A stretch of DNA of 49,576 bases from Thermincola carboxydiphila (GCA_016841045.1 JAENZX010000025.1:1-49576); one strand, 5' to 3'. Positions 24,185 through 34,020 are shown, numbered from the stretch's first letter. Program-made: numbers and translations. Notes: a model not told the origin generated them from the letters alone.

Positions 24185-24467
24185 TATATGGAAGGCTCAG
24201 AAGGTCAATGTATTCGGCTTAACAGTAACTGAGTATACAGCTGACCAATTAAGTCTGATAAACATCACCCGGGAGTATAACAACATCTTCCGGGCTGTAT
24301 CCAAGGCGGTTTGTTCAAAGTGTGAAGTCCGGAAACCAGAATGTCAAGATACATGCCCGCATTGGCCAAGGCTGGAGATGCAAGGAAACTACTACTGGTT
24401 CCGGAAGTGGTGGAGCAAATGGAAACCGGGACAGCCCCGGAAGAAGTACAGTCACGGTTGGGTGTGA
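24150..24467 (+). CDS. Tail assembly chaperone, frameshift extension (gpT-like)
   Basis: A 105-residue second-frame segment (REWADIWKAQKVNVFGLTV, then CSKCEVRKPECQDTC) with four cysteines. GTG at 24150 has no Shine-Dalgarno site at a usable distance, so a +1 frameshift from the upstream frame, giving a 339-residue fusion, is more likely than independent initiation. In lambda-like phages the extended product recruits tail-tube subunits to the tape measure. It runs up to a terminator 14 bp after the stop. Confidence 0.65.
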   Translation: MPIVLHSREWADIWKAQKVNVFGLTVTEYTADQLSLINITREYNNIFRAVSKAVCSKCEVRKPECQDTCPHWPRLEMQGNYYWFRKWWSKWKPGQPRKKYSHGWV

Positions 24468-24481
24468 AATCGTTAATTAGT

Positions 24482-24506
24482 CCTGCATTATGTGCAGGTT
24501 TTTCTT
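24482..24506 (+). terminator. Terminator before tape measure
   Basis: cctgca-ttatg-tgcagg followed by tttttcttta. Confidence 0.7.
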
Positions 24507-24619
24507 TATGTAGGCACCCGTCTGCAGCGGGGGAGGGTGACCCGCCCTCCGGCCTACTCCAATAATGGGTAATGCACAGTGGGTAAGTGCTTTCACTTTA
24601 CCGCAAAAGGGGTGAAAGC

Positions 24620-27600
24620 ATGTCCGAGGACATAATTGGCGTAAGTATAAAGGCCTTTGAAGAGTTTGAAGATGCATTCAATAAGTTCCATGATGGCTTA
24701 AACAAAACTGAACAGGGAGAAAAGCGGATAGTAGAGTCAACCGAATCTGTTAATAAGGCCATGTCCACTATGATTAAAATATTAACTGACATGGCTCAGG
24801 AACAGAAAAAAGGAACCGATACTTCTGAGAGGTTCTACGAAGCATTCAGGCAGCTTGCTTCCGCTGAAAAGGCCGCCGAACAGCAGATAGAAAAACTCAG
24901 TACTGCTCTCAACGAACAGGGAGACGAACTTAAAAAGGCTCAGGCTGAAATAAAGCGACTTAATGACCAGATGGACAATAACAGGAAATCATCACAGAAT
25001 ATGCGGGGTTCTATAGATGATCTCCTCGGAGTACTCGGACAGGTCGGCATCCTGTATGCCTTTAGCCAGGGCCTTCGCGAGATACTGCGGGTAGGTACTG
25101 AATTAGAAGCCCAATTGACCAAAGTTTCTGCTATCACGAAGGAGTCCATAAGCAGCTTTGAGGGATTTATCTATGGCAATAAGGGCAGTTTATTTGCACC
25201 GGCAGAGCAGGCTGAGGCAATGATTGACCTAGGCGCCGCCGGTATGCAATCCGCTGATATGCTTATGGCCCTGCCAGAGGTTTTTGACCTGGCAACCGCC
25301 GGTCTTGTTGATTTAGAGCAGGCTACTGTCCCTGTGCTGAACGTACTGAAGACATTTGAAGAGCCCATAGAAAACACGACGCACATTGTCGATGCTTTTG
25401 TTGAAGCGGCCAACCGTTCAGCTTTGCAGGTTGAAGACCTGAGCCTGTCCATGGCTATGTCCTCGGCAGCTGCTAAACTGGCCGGAATGGATTATCAGGA
25501 ACTTACAACCATCCTTATGATTCTCCGGGATGCTGGTTTACAGGCATCTGACGCCGGTACCTCGGTCAAGTCTGCAATACTGGCCATGATGAACCCCAGC
25601 AAGGAAGCCATTGAATATATGGACCAGCTGGGGATTTCTATTTATGATGTTCAGGGCAATATGAAGGACTGGGCCGATATCGTTGGGGAGTTTGAACGAG
25701 GCCTTGCCGGTCTGACGGAACAGGAGCGCAACCTGGTATTATCAACAATAGCTGGGTCAGACGGTATCAGGGCATTGTCCCTGAGTATGGGCAAGGGCAG
25801 CAGTTATATCAGACAGACCACCAATGAACTCAAGAATGCAGATGGTGCCGCCAGAGAAGTTGCAGCTGTCATGGAAGAGACTTTTGATGCTACCCTGAAA
25901 CGGACTAACAACAACCTACAGCTTATGGCAGCCACTATCTTTAATGATGTTGAACCGGCATTGACTTCCATACTAGGGGTGTTCAACGATGTGGTAGAAG
26001 GCCTGACACAGATGGACGAAGGCACCAGGAAGATGGTAGAGGGCCTGGTTGGCACTGCAGGCTTGGCAATGGCACTGCTTTTTATCATTGATATAGTTAA
26101 AAGGCTTACAATTGCCATGAGGGCGTTGTTTGTCGGCATGGGCCCCTGGGGCTGGGTCATCTTGGCCGTGTCAGGTGTGGCCATGGGGTTGATGCAGGCA
26201 GCCGGAGCAGCTGAGGAGGCAAAGCGGAAACAGGAAGAGTTGAACCGTGAGGCCGAGGAATATAACCGGATCCAGAGGGAAGGCATAGATAAGTCACAGA
26301 TAGAGCAGACCAAACAGCGGATTGCTGAAATGGATAAGGAGATTGCCAAACTCCGGGAGCTGAAGGCGGCAAGAGAAGAAACACTGCGCAATCTCCAAGG
26401 TAAGACCGGTGAAAATATGGCCGCTGGGCTTGCTATGGGTCGGGCTTCAGCTGAGATAAAGGACTATAACAAACAGATTGACGATCTGATAAAGAAGAGA
26501 AATATCCTCAATGAAGCAACGGAAAAGGCTATCGCCCTGGACACTGATTTAGCACAAAAAACGGCCAACAAGGCCATTCAGACAAAAATAGAGATAGAAT
26601 CCACGGTTAAGCTCATTGATGAGTATGTGAACCTTGAAAAACAGGGGAAACTCACCGGGGACCAACAGCAGAGGCTTGCAGAGCTGGCCGGGACATTGGG
26701 CGACAAATATCCATACCTAATCGCTCAGATTGATGAGCATGGCCGGGCAACCCGTCTGAACACTAAGGAGCTTGAAAACCAGAAAACTGTGTTGAAGGCT
26801 CTGGCTCAGGCTGAAATCGATAACGCCAGGGCTACAATGCAGGCAAACCTGGCTAAAACTCAAACAGTGCTTGACCAGGCCAAGAAAAGGATACGGATTC
26901 TCATTCAGGAGCAGGAAACATTGCGTAGGATGGCTGCTTTTATCGGCGATGGTATCGGTGGTCAGGCAGAAGCACAGATGACTGATTATGTTAGTGAACA
27001 GATCAGAAGACAGCAGGATGAGATAAACAATGCCAGTGCAGCGGTTGAAATATATAAGGCCGGCCTGGAATCGCTGAACAATATTAAAGTAGGTCCGGCA
27101 CCTGTTAAAACCCTGGGAACCACTGGCTCAGGTAAGGGGTCAAAATCTACCGGCCCTGACCCGTTCACTGAGGCCATGAACTTGTTTAACTACCAAAAAG
27201 AGTTATCCGACATGTCCACTGATGCCCAGATAGCCAACCTTAAACGGATCCGTGATGCATTTATCCAGAGCGGGAAGTGGACACTTGAACAGCACCGGCA
27301 GATTGATACCCAAATAGTCCAATTACAGCGGCAACGGATGCAGGAGCAGCTCAATTATTCCCGAACATGGATTGAGACCGAGCGGTCCCTAAACAGGCTG
27401 ACAACTGAAGAGGAAATAGCTGCCTGGGAGCGGGTGAAGGCCAAGTATAAGCTCACCCGTGAAGAAATGATGCAGATTGACGTAACCATCTATCAGTTGC
27501 AGGACCAGGCCAGACAGGAGCAGGTTGAAAAGGCCAAGGCGTGGATAGATGAGCAGGTGTTTTATGACCGGATGTCGGTTGAGGAACAGATATCAGCCTG

Positions 27601-28759
27601 GGAGAGGCTTAAAACCACCTACAGTTTGACCGCTGAAGAAATCAAAGACGTTGACCGTAATATCTATTCCCTCCGGAAGGAAATGCTCTCAGATTATATG
27701 TCAGACCTGCGAGAATCCTATTCCCAGGAACGGGATGATAAGCTGGAGCGGCTCCGGGAAGAGGAAGAGGCTGAGCTTGATTCCTTAAACCGCCGGCGCA
27801 AGGCTTATGAAAAGGCGCATAAGGCCAGAATGGACCAGCTAAACGCAGAGACTGAAGCCGCAGTAAAGGCACTCCAGGAGCAGATAGAGGCTATTGAGCA
27901 GCAGGGCAGGGATGAGGACCAGGCCAAAAAAGAGGAGGACCGTAACCAGCGACTGCTGGACCTGCAGGCTGAATATGAGAAATACCGCAATGCCACTTCT
28001 GCTGCCGGTATCGCGAAACGTGAAGAGATAGAGCAGGAGATAGCCGATATCCAGTGGGAAATTCAGAGGGAAGCCAATGAGCGGGCGCGTCAGGAGCAGA
28101 TTGATGCTCTTCAGGAAGAAATGGACAATATAAGGGACCAGGCTGAACAGAAGAAGGAACAATGGCAGGCTGACTATGAGGCACAGCAGGAGCACTTTGC
28201 AGAGGAGCAGGAGAGTATCCGCGATCATTATGCCGAAATTGAAGAAGAAACCCGGAAGCACTATAAAAACCTCTTGAACGAGGCAAATTTACAGGCCGAA
28301 GCGGCTAAGGCACTGCAACAGCAGAAACAAAACGAGACAATCACCATGTTGCAGGGTTTTGGCCCGTTGTATAAATCTGCAGGCTCGCTTCTGGGGAGCA
28401 TGTTTGCTGATGGAATCAGGTCACAGTTTGCTGCTGTTGTTTCAGCTGCACGGTCTTTGGCCGAGGCAGCCAGTGATTACCTTGAACTGCATTCACCAGC
28501 CAAGAAAGGGCCGTTGTCTACCCTTGATGAATGGTGGAGGCCAATGGGTCAAATGTTGGCCGGGGGGATGGACCGGGGCCCTGTGGAATCTGCGGCTGGC
28601 GGAATAGCCGGGGCCGCAGCTGCCGGAGGCGGTGGAAACTTTACGCTGGAAGTGTATATTGAAAACTTCTATGGCACCCAGGAAAACATTGATGAGTTAA
28701 GCGCAGGATTGAGACGGGTTTATGACTGGAAAAACAGATCCAGAGGGAGGCGGGGCTAG
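24620..28759 (+). CDS. Tail tape measure protein (TP901 type)
   Basis: A 1379-residue protein. The N-terminal 120 residues are helical and charged. Residues about 140-450 are the TP901-type core (KVSAITKESISSFEGF, AALPEVFD-like, DAGLQASDAGTSVKSAILAM). Hydrophobic spans follow at about 470-550 (GLAMALLFIIDIVKRL, MGPWGWVILAVSGVAMGLM). The C-terminal half is a long coiled coil (SYSQERDDKLERLREEEEAE). ATG at 24620 follows aaaaggggtg. Tail length scales with this protein (about 0.15 nm per residue), so a tail near 200 nm is expected. It also helps DNA pass the membrane. Confidence 0.92.
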   Translation: MSEDIIGVSIKAFEEFEDAFNKFHDGLNKTEQGEKRIVESTESVNKAMSTMIKILTDMAQEQKKGTDTSERFYEAFRQLASAEKAAEQQIEKLSTALNEQGDELKKAQAEIKRLNDQMDNNRKSSQNMRGSIDDLLGVLGQVGILYAFSQGLREILRVGTELEAQLTKVSAITKESISSFEGFIYGNKGSLFAPAEQAEAMIDLGAAGMQSADMLMALPEVFDLATAGLVDLEQATVPVLNVLKTFEEPIENTTHIVDAFVEAANRSALQVEDLSLSMAMSSAAAKLAGMDYQELTTILMILRDAGLQASDAGTSVKSAILAMMNPSKEAIEYMDQLGISIYDVQGNMKDWADIVGEFERGLAGLTEQERNLVLSTIAGSDGIRALSLSMGKGSSYIRQTTNELKNADGAAREVAAVMEETFDATLKRTNNNLQLMAATIFNDVEPALTSILGVFNDVVEGLTQMDEGTRKMVEGLVGTAGLAMALLFIIDIVKRLTIAMRALFVGMGPWGWVILAVSGVAMGLMQAAGAAEEAKRKQEELNREAEEYNRIQREGIDKSQIEQTKQRIAEMDKEIAKLRELKAAREETLRNLQGKTGENMAAGLAMGRASAEIKDYNKQIDDLIKKRNILNEATEKAIALDTDLAQKTANKAIQTKIEIESTVKLIDEYVNLEKQGKLTGDQQQRLAELAGTLGDKYPYLIAQIDEHGRATRLNTKELENQKTVLKALAQAEIDNARATMQANLAKTQTVLDQAKKRIRILIQEQETLRRMAAFIGDGIGGQAEAQMTDYVSEQIRRQQDEINNASAAVEIYKAGLESLNNIKVGPAPVKTLGTTGSGKGSKSTGPDPFTEAMNLFNYQKELSDMSTDAQIANLKRIRDAFIQSGKWTLEQHRQIDTQIVQLQRQRMQEQLNYSRTWIETERSLNRLTTEEEIAAWERVKAKYKLTREEMMQIDVTIYQLQDQARQEQVEKAKAWIDEQVFYDRMSVEEQISAWERLKTTYSLTAEEIKDVDRNIYSLRKEMLSDYMSDLRESYSQERDDKLERLREEEEAELDSLNRRRKAYEKAHKARMDQLNAETEAAVKALQEQIEAIEQQGRDEDQAKKEEDRNQRLLDLQAEYEKYRNATSAAGIAKREEIEQEIADIQWEIQREANERARQEQIDALQEEMDNIRDQAEQKKEQWQADYEAQQEHFAEEQESIRDHYAEIEEETRKHYKNLLNEANLQAEAAKALQQQKQNETITMLQGFGPLYKSAGSLLGSMFADGIRSQFAAVVSAARSLAEAASDYLELHSPAKKGPLSTLDEWWRPMGQMLAGGMDRGPVESAAGGIAGAAAAGGGGNFTLEVYIENFYGTQENIDELSAGLRRVYDWKNRSRGRRG

Positions 28760-29547
28760 TGCCTGAACTCGGTATGACTTACAGGGGAAAACATTCCTTT
28801 AGAGACTATGGGATGAGGATCAGTAAACTGTCCCGCCCTGTTATGCCGCAAGTCCGGGAAGTGCTTGAAGAGATTGCCGGCCGTGACGGGTCTTATGACT
28901 TTTCCGCGGCCAATCCGGCTCTTCGGCCTACTTATAAAGATCAAGATATTCCTATGGAGTGCAACCTGGTCGAGGAAACTGGCGACTTCCAACTGTTTCG
29001 ACAGAAGCTACGCATCATCAGCGACTGGCTGGCACCACATAAAGGAGCAGGTTACTTAGAGTTTGATGATGACCCGGGGATGTATTATTACGGCAAGTTC
29101 AACAATCTGGTGTCCTTAGACCAGTTTGCTGCTGATGGAGAGTTCCCGCTTAACTTCCGATGTGACCCTTTCGTTTATGGCGACGAGGTGACGGTTTCAA
29201 AAGAGATGACGGCCGGGGACAACTCCATGGTCATTAGCCATGCCGGATTAAAAGAAAGTCCATGCATTATATCTATTACCGGTCGAACGATATCTACTGT
29301 GCATACGGTTAACCCTGTTCTGACTATTGGTTCGTTGTCGATTAACTTTACCGGCACCTTGCAACAAGGCGTTGAGTTACTTATTGATACGGAGAGCCCC
29401 TCAGCAGAGATTAGCGGGGTTAATAATATCGGAAACATTGCCGGTGCTTATGATCTTAAATTACAGCCAGGGGAGAGTATAGTTTCCTACTCAGATTCAG
29501 GTTGTAATGCTGCGCTGGTGGCTATCACATACAGGCCGAGGTGGTAA
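28759..29547 (+). CDS. Distal tail protein (Dit)
   Basis: A 262-residue protein in the Dit slot after the tape measure. It begins YRGKHSFRDYGMRISKLSRP and has a GRDGSYDFS motif, with LRIISDWLAPHKGAGYLEFD and YYYGKFNN later, all typical of siphovirus Dit proteins, which form the hub between tube and baseplate. Start GTG 28759 overlaps the tape-measure stop. It is followed by the Tal-like gene after 3 bp. Confidence 0.85.
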   Translation: MPELGMTYRGKHSFRDYGMRISKLSRPVMPQVREVLEEIAGRDGSYDFSAANPALRPTYKDQDIPMECNLVEETGDFQLFRQKLRIISDWLAPHKGAGYLEFDDDPGMYYYGKFNNLVSLDQFAADGEFPLNFRCDPFVYGDEVTVSKEMTAGDNSMVISHAGLKESPCIISITGRTISTVHTVNPVLTIGSLSINFTGTLQQGVELLIDTESPSAEISGVNNIGNIAGAYDLKLQPGESIVSYSDSGCNAALVAITYRPRW

Positions 29548-29550
29548 GTA

Positions 29551-32500
29551 ATGCTTACGGTATTGGACAAAAACACAGAGGTGGTTCTGGCGTACCTCGA
29601 AAAAGCCAAGAATGTTTGTGTTTCGGAAAAGATTAATGGCGAATACATCCTCACCTTTTGGCTGCCCCGGTCTGACCCGAAATGGCAGTATATAGAGACG
29701 GAAAACTATGTGCGGTGTGAGGGCCAGCTTTTCATTATCCGGACAACTGAAGAGGAGAGGGATGCTTCTGGGCGGTTAACGGCTAATGTCCAGTGTGAGC
29801 ATGTATACACCGAATTGATAGATGAATACCAGGACCAGCTGCTTAACTTTGCTGGTACCTCAGCCGAGTTTGCTCTCACACAGATACTCCAGGGAACACG
29901 GTTCACCATTGGCACGGTAGATGACTTTGGTTTAAATGACCTATTTGACCTGGGCGAAACTAACAAGCTGGATTGTACTGAACAGGTGAAGGATACCTGG
30001 GGCGGGGAGTTCAAATGGGACAACCGTGAATGCAATCTGCTGACTGAGCGGGGTGCAGATAACGGCGTCCAGTTCCGGTATGCAAAGAACCTCAAATCGA
30101 TTAAGCGGACCGTAGACAGCAAGAACCTTATCACGCGGCTGTACGGTTATGGTAGGGACGGGCTTACGATTGAGGGCCTTGATACTTCAGCATGGACCCA
30201 GGATGAAAAAGACAGGTTATTGGTTGGTGTTACGGTTGATGGCAGCGGAATCATCACAAGTAAGTATATCGACAGTAAATATATCAATAATTATCCTATC
30301 CCGAAGTGCGGTAAAAAGGAAATTAACGATATCAGTGACCAAAAGACCCTGCTGGAGAAAATGCAAGACTATATGACTGCCAATGAGGTGCCCAAGGTTA
30401 CATATGAAGTGGACTTTATCGAGCTGAAGAAGCTCGGCTATAAGTTTGAGGATGTTGCCCTGGGTGATACCGTCACAGCCATTGATGAGCCATTGCAGGC
30501 CAATATAAAGGCCCGGATATATGAGTATGAATATTATCCCTATGAAGCTGAGCGAAGCAAGGTACGGCTTGCCAACTTCCGGGAGAATATCACTGACCTA
30601 TTGGGAGAGTTCCAGGATAGCAAGGATCTGGTTGACCGGTGGAAGTCATCGACCGGGAAGGTAAGCTCCAGCATGCTTGAAGGAGCTATTAATGTCCTGA
30701 TTAACCAGCTGATTGCCAGCGGTGCATACGCATCAGCACAAGTGGTGGACGGTAAAGGCTGTCTGTTTGAGAACACTAAGATTGATAGTCCGGACTATGG
30801 GGCTTTGTACATTGGCCCAGGGATATTTGCTATTGCCGATGAAAAAGTGGACGGCAACTGGAATTGGAGGACATTTGGTAAGGGCAGCGGGTTTACCGCT
30901 GACCAACTTATCGCCGGGAAGATACTTACCTCGCTGGTGCGCATTGAGGGGAGCACTCATTTTTATTGGGATGGGGACACCTTGTACTGCATTGACCCAG
31001 CTGACCCTAACAGGCAGATAAGAATCAATAAAGACGGTATCAAATACACTATTGATGGAGGCGTCACGATAAACAATGCTCTCGACTATGACGGCCTTCA
31101 CGTGGGAACGCAACCGGGCACGACATACGGCTTGGACAACGACACCGCCGCCCTTTTCCACTACGACACCCACCTGAAAAGCACCCGTGGCATTGCCCCT
31201 GTTGGCACTCCTGTAGCAACACTTCGTCCCGGTGAAGGCAGATTTGGCGGTGCTGTAGCAGTTGAAGAAGGGACAACAAACAAATTATTACAAAGTCAAA
31301 ATTTTGCTGATGCTGTATGGACAAAAACTGGCTCTCCTGTAATAACATCTAATTCAACTAAAGCACCTGACGGAACTATAACAGCTGACATTATTGAAGA
31401 TGATAATAACGCGGGGTATGAATATATAACTCAAACCGCTACATGTGGTGATTCAGAAACATGGACAGCATCTTTGTATATTAAAAAAGATGAAAATATT
31501 TCACGGTTTCCAGAATTACAATTGTATTTTTCCGGTGTTACAACTATCTATTATCTTGCTCAATTAAATACTAAAACGGGAGAAACAATAGTAAGAGCGG
31601 GATATGAGACTCCCACAGTCGAAGTTAAAGATATTGGCGATTATTGGAGATTGTGTATAACCGGAACTAATAGTGTAACTGGAAATACAACTGTAGGATT
31701 TAGATTACATCCTGCATTAACAAGTGTTTGGGGGGGCGTAGAATCTACGGTAACAGGTTCATGTATAATTTGGGGGGCACAATTAGAAAAGAAATCTTTT
31801 GCAACAAGTTATGTCCAGACAACTACTACAGAAGTAACACGTGACAACGGTTTATTACAATACTCAAAATCAGTATTAAATCTTGCAGAAGGTACAATAT
31901 ATGGATTTTTTAAAATGTCTAATGTCGATAGTACAAATTATCAAGCACTATTGACTATTGGTTCAACATCTCCGCGATTTTTAATAATGAAGAATATGAC
32001 AACAAATGCACTTAGAATTTGGGAACATGATGGAACATCAGAAATAGAGATTGGAGATGCTACTGTATTAACAACTGATAACTGGTATTCTTTTGCATAT
32101 ACCTGGGGCCCTGCTGGTCGTGCATTGTATCTAAATGGAGAACTGGTGGCAACGAATCCAAAAACTGGGCCTATTGGGTTTAGCTACGCTGACGGAAATA
32201 TACAGATAGGCACTTGGCTAAACGGTAGTTTTCTCAACGGCCTCATTGACGAACTACGCATCGATACCGTCCAGCGCACAGCCGAAGAGATAAAAGCCTG
32301 GCACGAATCGGGTGTACCGTTTGTTGATGAAGGGCAGACACAGATAGCGGATAATACCATTGTTACAGCAGAAGGGTTAAAGGTGCTGCATAATGACGGG
32401 TCATATTCAACTTTCACGTGGGAAGGGCCGATGAGGGTTATTGCTGGTGAGAATAAGCCATATTTTTATCTTTGGGACTACCAGCAACTTGAACATCCTG

Positions 32501-32916
32501 ACCCTAAAAATTATACCTGGACTGACAGTTATGATGGTTCATGGAGTGACCCTGCCGGATGGTACTTATGGAGTAAAGAAGAATGTGACCAGAAACTACC
32601 GCCAGTAACCGTGCAATTGCCGGCCGCTTTTGTAGGCAAGCAATTTAAAGTATTTCCTACCGGGCGAGTTGGGTATCAAACTCAACTCGCCCTTGAATAT
32701 ATGTTTTTTACAGCGACCAATATGGGTTGGTATGATTTGTGGTATGATTATCGTGCGTGTGTTATTGAGGTAATACCTGATTCTTATGATTATGAAAATG
32801 CAACTTTTCAGGTAAGAGCTTATGTACATGTAAAATTTGATGGAAATTCGAGTAGTGGCTCAAAGCGTAGGCAATATCTAATTTCTATTGATTTTGATGT
32901 TTTGGTTACTTATTAA
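29551..32916 (+). CDS. Tail-associated (Tal) protein with sugar-binding insert
   Basis: A 1121-residue protein. Residues 1-370 are the prophage tail/minor structural N-terminal region (MLTVLDKNTEVVLAYLEKAK, IIRTTEEERDASGRLTANVQ). Residues 370-515 are the usual linker (FTADQLIAGKILTSLVRIEG). Residues about 516-925 are an insert: LHVGTQPGTTYGL, a sugar-binding-like domain (about 570-760), and a LamG-like jelly roll ending NGLIDELRIDTVQRTAEEI. The C-terminus (925-1121) is a beta domain with many aromatics. The insert core is AT-rich, unlike its GC-richer ends. It forms the tail tip and probably binds the host. Confidence 0.85.
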   Translation: MLTVLDKNTEVVLAYLEKAKNVCVSEKINGEYILTFWLPRSDPKWQYIETENYVRCEGQLFIIRTTEEERDASGRLTANVQCEHVYTELIDEYQDQLLNFAGTSAEFALTQILQGTRFTIGTVDDFGLNDLFDLGETNKLDCTEQVKDTWGGEFKWDNRECNLLTERGADNGVQFRYAKNLKSIKRTVDSKNLITRLYGYGRDGLTIEGLDTSAWTQDEKDRLLVGVTVDGSGIITSKYIDSKYINNYPIPKCGKKEINDISDQKTLLEKMQDYMTANEVPKVTYEVDFIELKKLGYKFEDVALGDTVTAIDEPLQANIKARIYEYEYYPYEAERSKVRLANFRENITDLLGEFQDSKDLVDRWKSSTGKVSSSMLEGAINVLINQLIASGAYASAQVVDGKGCLFENTKIDSPDYGALYIGPGIFAIADEKVDGNWNWRTFGKGSGFTADQLIAGKILTSLVRIEGSTHFYWDGDTLYCIDPADPNRQIRINKDGIKYTIDGGVTINNALDYDGLHVGTQPGTTYGLDNDTAALFHYDTHLKSTRGIAPVGTPVATLRPGEGRFGGAVAVEEGTTNKLLQSQNFADAVWTKTGSPVITSNSTKAPDGTITADIIEDDNNAGYEYITQTATCGDSETWTASLYIKKDENISRFPELQLYFSGVTTIYYLAQLNTKTGETIVRAGYETPTVEVKDIGDYWRLCITGTNSVTGNTTVGFRLHPALTSVWGGVESTVTGSCIIWGAQLEKKSFATSYVQTTTTEVTRDNGLLQYSKSVLNLAEGTIYGFFKMSNVDSTNYQALLTIGSTSPRFLIMKNMTTNALRIWEHDGTSEIEIGDATVLTTDNWYSFAYTWGPAGRALYLNGELVATNPKTGPIGFSYADGNIQIGTWLNGSFLNGLIDELRIDTVQRTAEEIKAWHESGVPFVDEGQTQIADNTIVTAEGLKVLHNDGSYSTFTWEGPMRVIAGENKPYFYLWDYQQLEHPDPKNYTWTDSYDGSWSDPAGWYLWSKEECDQKLPPVTVQLPAAFVGKQFKVFPTGRVGYQTQLALEYMFFTATNMGWYDLWYDYRACVIEVIPDSYDYENATFQVRAYVHVKFDGNSSSGSKRRQYLISIDFDVLVTY

Positions 32917-32933
32917 TAAAAGGGGTGATATTA

Positions 32934-33206
32934 ATGAACAAGGTTATTGTACACACTAAAACAGGAAGCATTATTGGCGTGAATGATAAAGGTAAAACAA
33001 TAAAGGAATTATTGCCTCATATAGCCCCTGAGCATATACATATGTTCCAAGAAATAGATGCTGATATTAGTGCTGAAGATGCAAATTTATACCAAGTCAA
33101 TCAAGGCAAAGTTGTGCCCAAGGAAGAAGCAAAACTATTGTTGGCAGTTAAAGAAATACAACAGTTATTAATCCGCAAAGGCGAAACATTGAAAAATATA
33201 TTATAA
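32934..33206 (+). CDS. Small tail-end accessory protein
   Basis: A 90-residue protein (MNKVIVHTKTGSIIGVNDKG..., later EIQQLLIRKGETLKN) with a beta-hairpin and a C-terminal helix. ATG at 32934 follows aaaaggggtga. It closes the tail operon; a role as a tail-fibre assembly chaperone is possible but unproven. Confidence 0.6.
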   Translation: MNKVIVHTKTGSIIGVNDKGKTIKELLPHIAPEHIHMFQEIDADISAEDANLYQVNQGKVVPKEEAKLLLAVKEIQQLLIRKGETLKNIL

Positions 33207-33220
33207 TTTAAACAAATTAA

Positions 33221-33254
33221 GGGAGGGTGCTCAATTTAATCAAACACCCTCCTT
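33221..33254. terminator. Bidirectional terminator
   Basis: ggagggtg...caccctcc, an 8-bp stem with a 15-nt loop, between the convergent tail gene and the minus-strand secreted-protein gene. The + side has only TT after it, so it is weak. Confidence 0.5.
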
Positions 33255-33275
33255 GTATGTTGCCAATTTACATTG

Positions 33276-33896
33276 CTAATTAACAGATTTATCTAATTCC
33301 ATCAAATCAATTAACGCATCACCTCTGAGTCGCTCATATTCTTCAAAATAATCAATAGTAAGTGCTGTTCGTGGAAATTTACCTTCTATCCCATTTACGA
33401 CTTGGGTGTAATCTTGTCTGATTTGAACTAGTTGTTGATATTCTTTATTCATTCCAACAGTATCTTTATACAAAGCCAAATTACGTTCAAATCTTTTAAC
33501 AGTTGCTAACCATCCCTTCGCTCTTTCTATATGAGTATTTGAGTAAAGATTATCATACATAAATGCATCAGTGAGATGATATTCAATTTCATACAGTCCT
33601 TGAATAGCGAAGGACAATTCATTAATAAAGTCTTCTTTAGAGTTGTAAGTCCTTAGTTCGCTCTGTGGGGTAGCAATATGTACAGTTTTTGTGTCATCAT
33701 CCCATCTGACATTCATATTAAGTGATTCTGCAACGGTTCTGATGGGGACCAATGTTCTGCCTTTTACAATTTGCGGTGGAACGTCTGTTTTTGTCTCTAC
33801 TCCATTGACGATTAACTTGATAGGGTCGGTTGCGAGGGCTGTCCCAGTCATTAACAGTAACCCTGCAATTGTTAAGCAAATAATCATTTTTTTCAA
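33276..33896 (-). CDS. Secreted copper-amine-oxidase-N domain protein
   Basis: A 206-residue protein on the - strand. Residues 1-22 are a signal peptide (KKMIICLTIAGLLLMTGTA, then LA). Residues about 26-75 form the copper amine oxidase N-terminal-like (stalk) domain: IKLIVNGVETKTDV, GRTLVPIRTVAESLNMNV, DDDTKTVHIA. The C-terminal 120 residues are helical. TTG start at 33896 behind aaaggagtg. It faces away from the lysis genes and has its own promoter, so it probably is expressed in the lysogen (lysogenic conversion). No enzyme motif: the domain is a wall or matrix-binding module in other secreted proteins. Confidence 0.8.
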   Translation of the reverse strand: MKKMIICLTIAGLLLMTGTALATDPIKLIVNGVETKTDVPPQIVKGRTLVPIRTVAESLNMNVRWDDDTKTVHIATPQSELRTYNSKEDFINELSFAIQGLYEIEYHLTDAFMYDNLYSNTHIERAKGWLATVKRFERNLALYKDTVGMNKEYQQLVQIRQDYTQVVNGIEGKFPRTALTIDYFEEYERLRGDALIDLMELDKSVN

Positions 33897-33918
33897 AGCA
33901 AATCACTCCTTTAAATTA

Positions 33919-33947
33919 ATTATAGCTTAAAATTTTGTCGGATAATA
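33919..33947 (-). promoter_or_regulatory. Promoter of the secreted-protein gene
   Basis: Perfect TATAAT on the - strand at 33924-33919, 13 bp before the Shine-Dalgarno site aaaggag. The -35 region (tattat) is poor. Confidence 0.5.
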
Positions 33948-34020
33948 CCCTATTAATCAGACTAAATAGGTTGTTTGCTATATTTTACCATAGAAGGGGT
34001 GTGATTACAATAATTTACAT

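Noticed and set aside
25804-26391. 195-residue - strand frame inside the tape-measure gene
   Set aside because: Shadow of a long + strand gene; serine/alanine-rich composition from reversed codons and no start signals.
19615-32916. Diversity-generating retroelement in the receptor region
   Set aside because: No reverse transcriptase frame and no template/variable repeat pair noticed in the tail genes.
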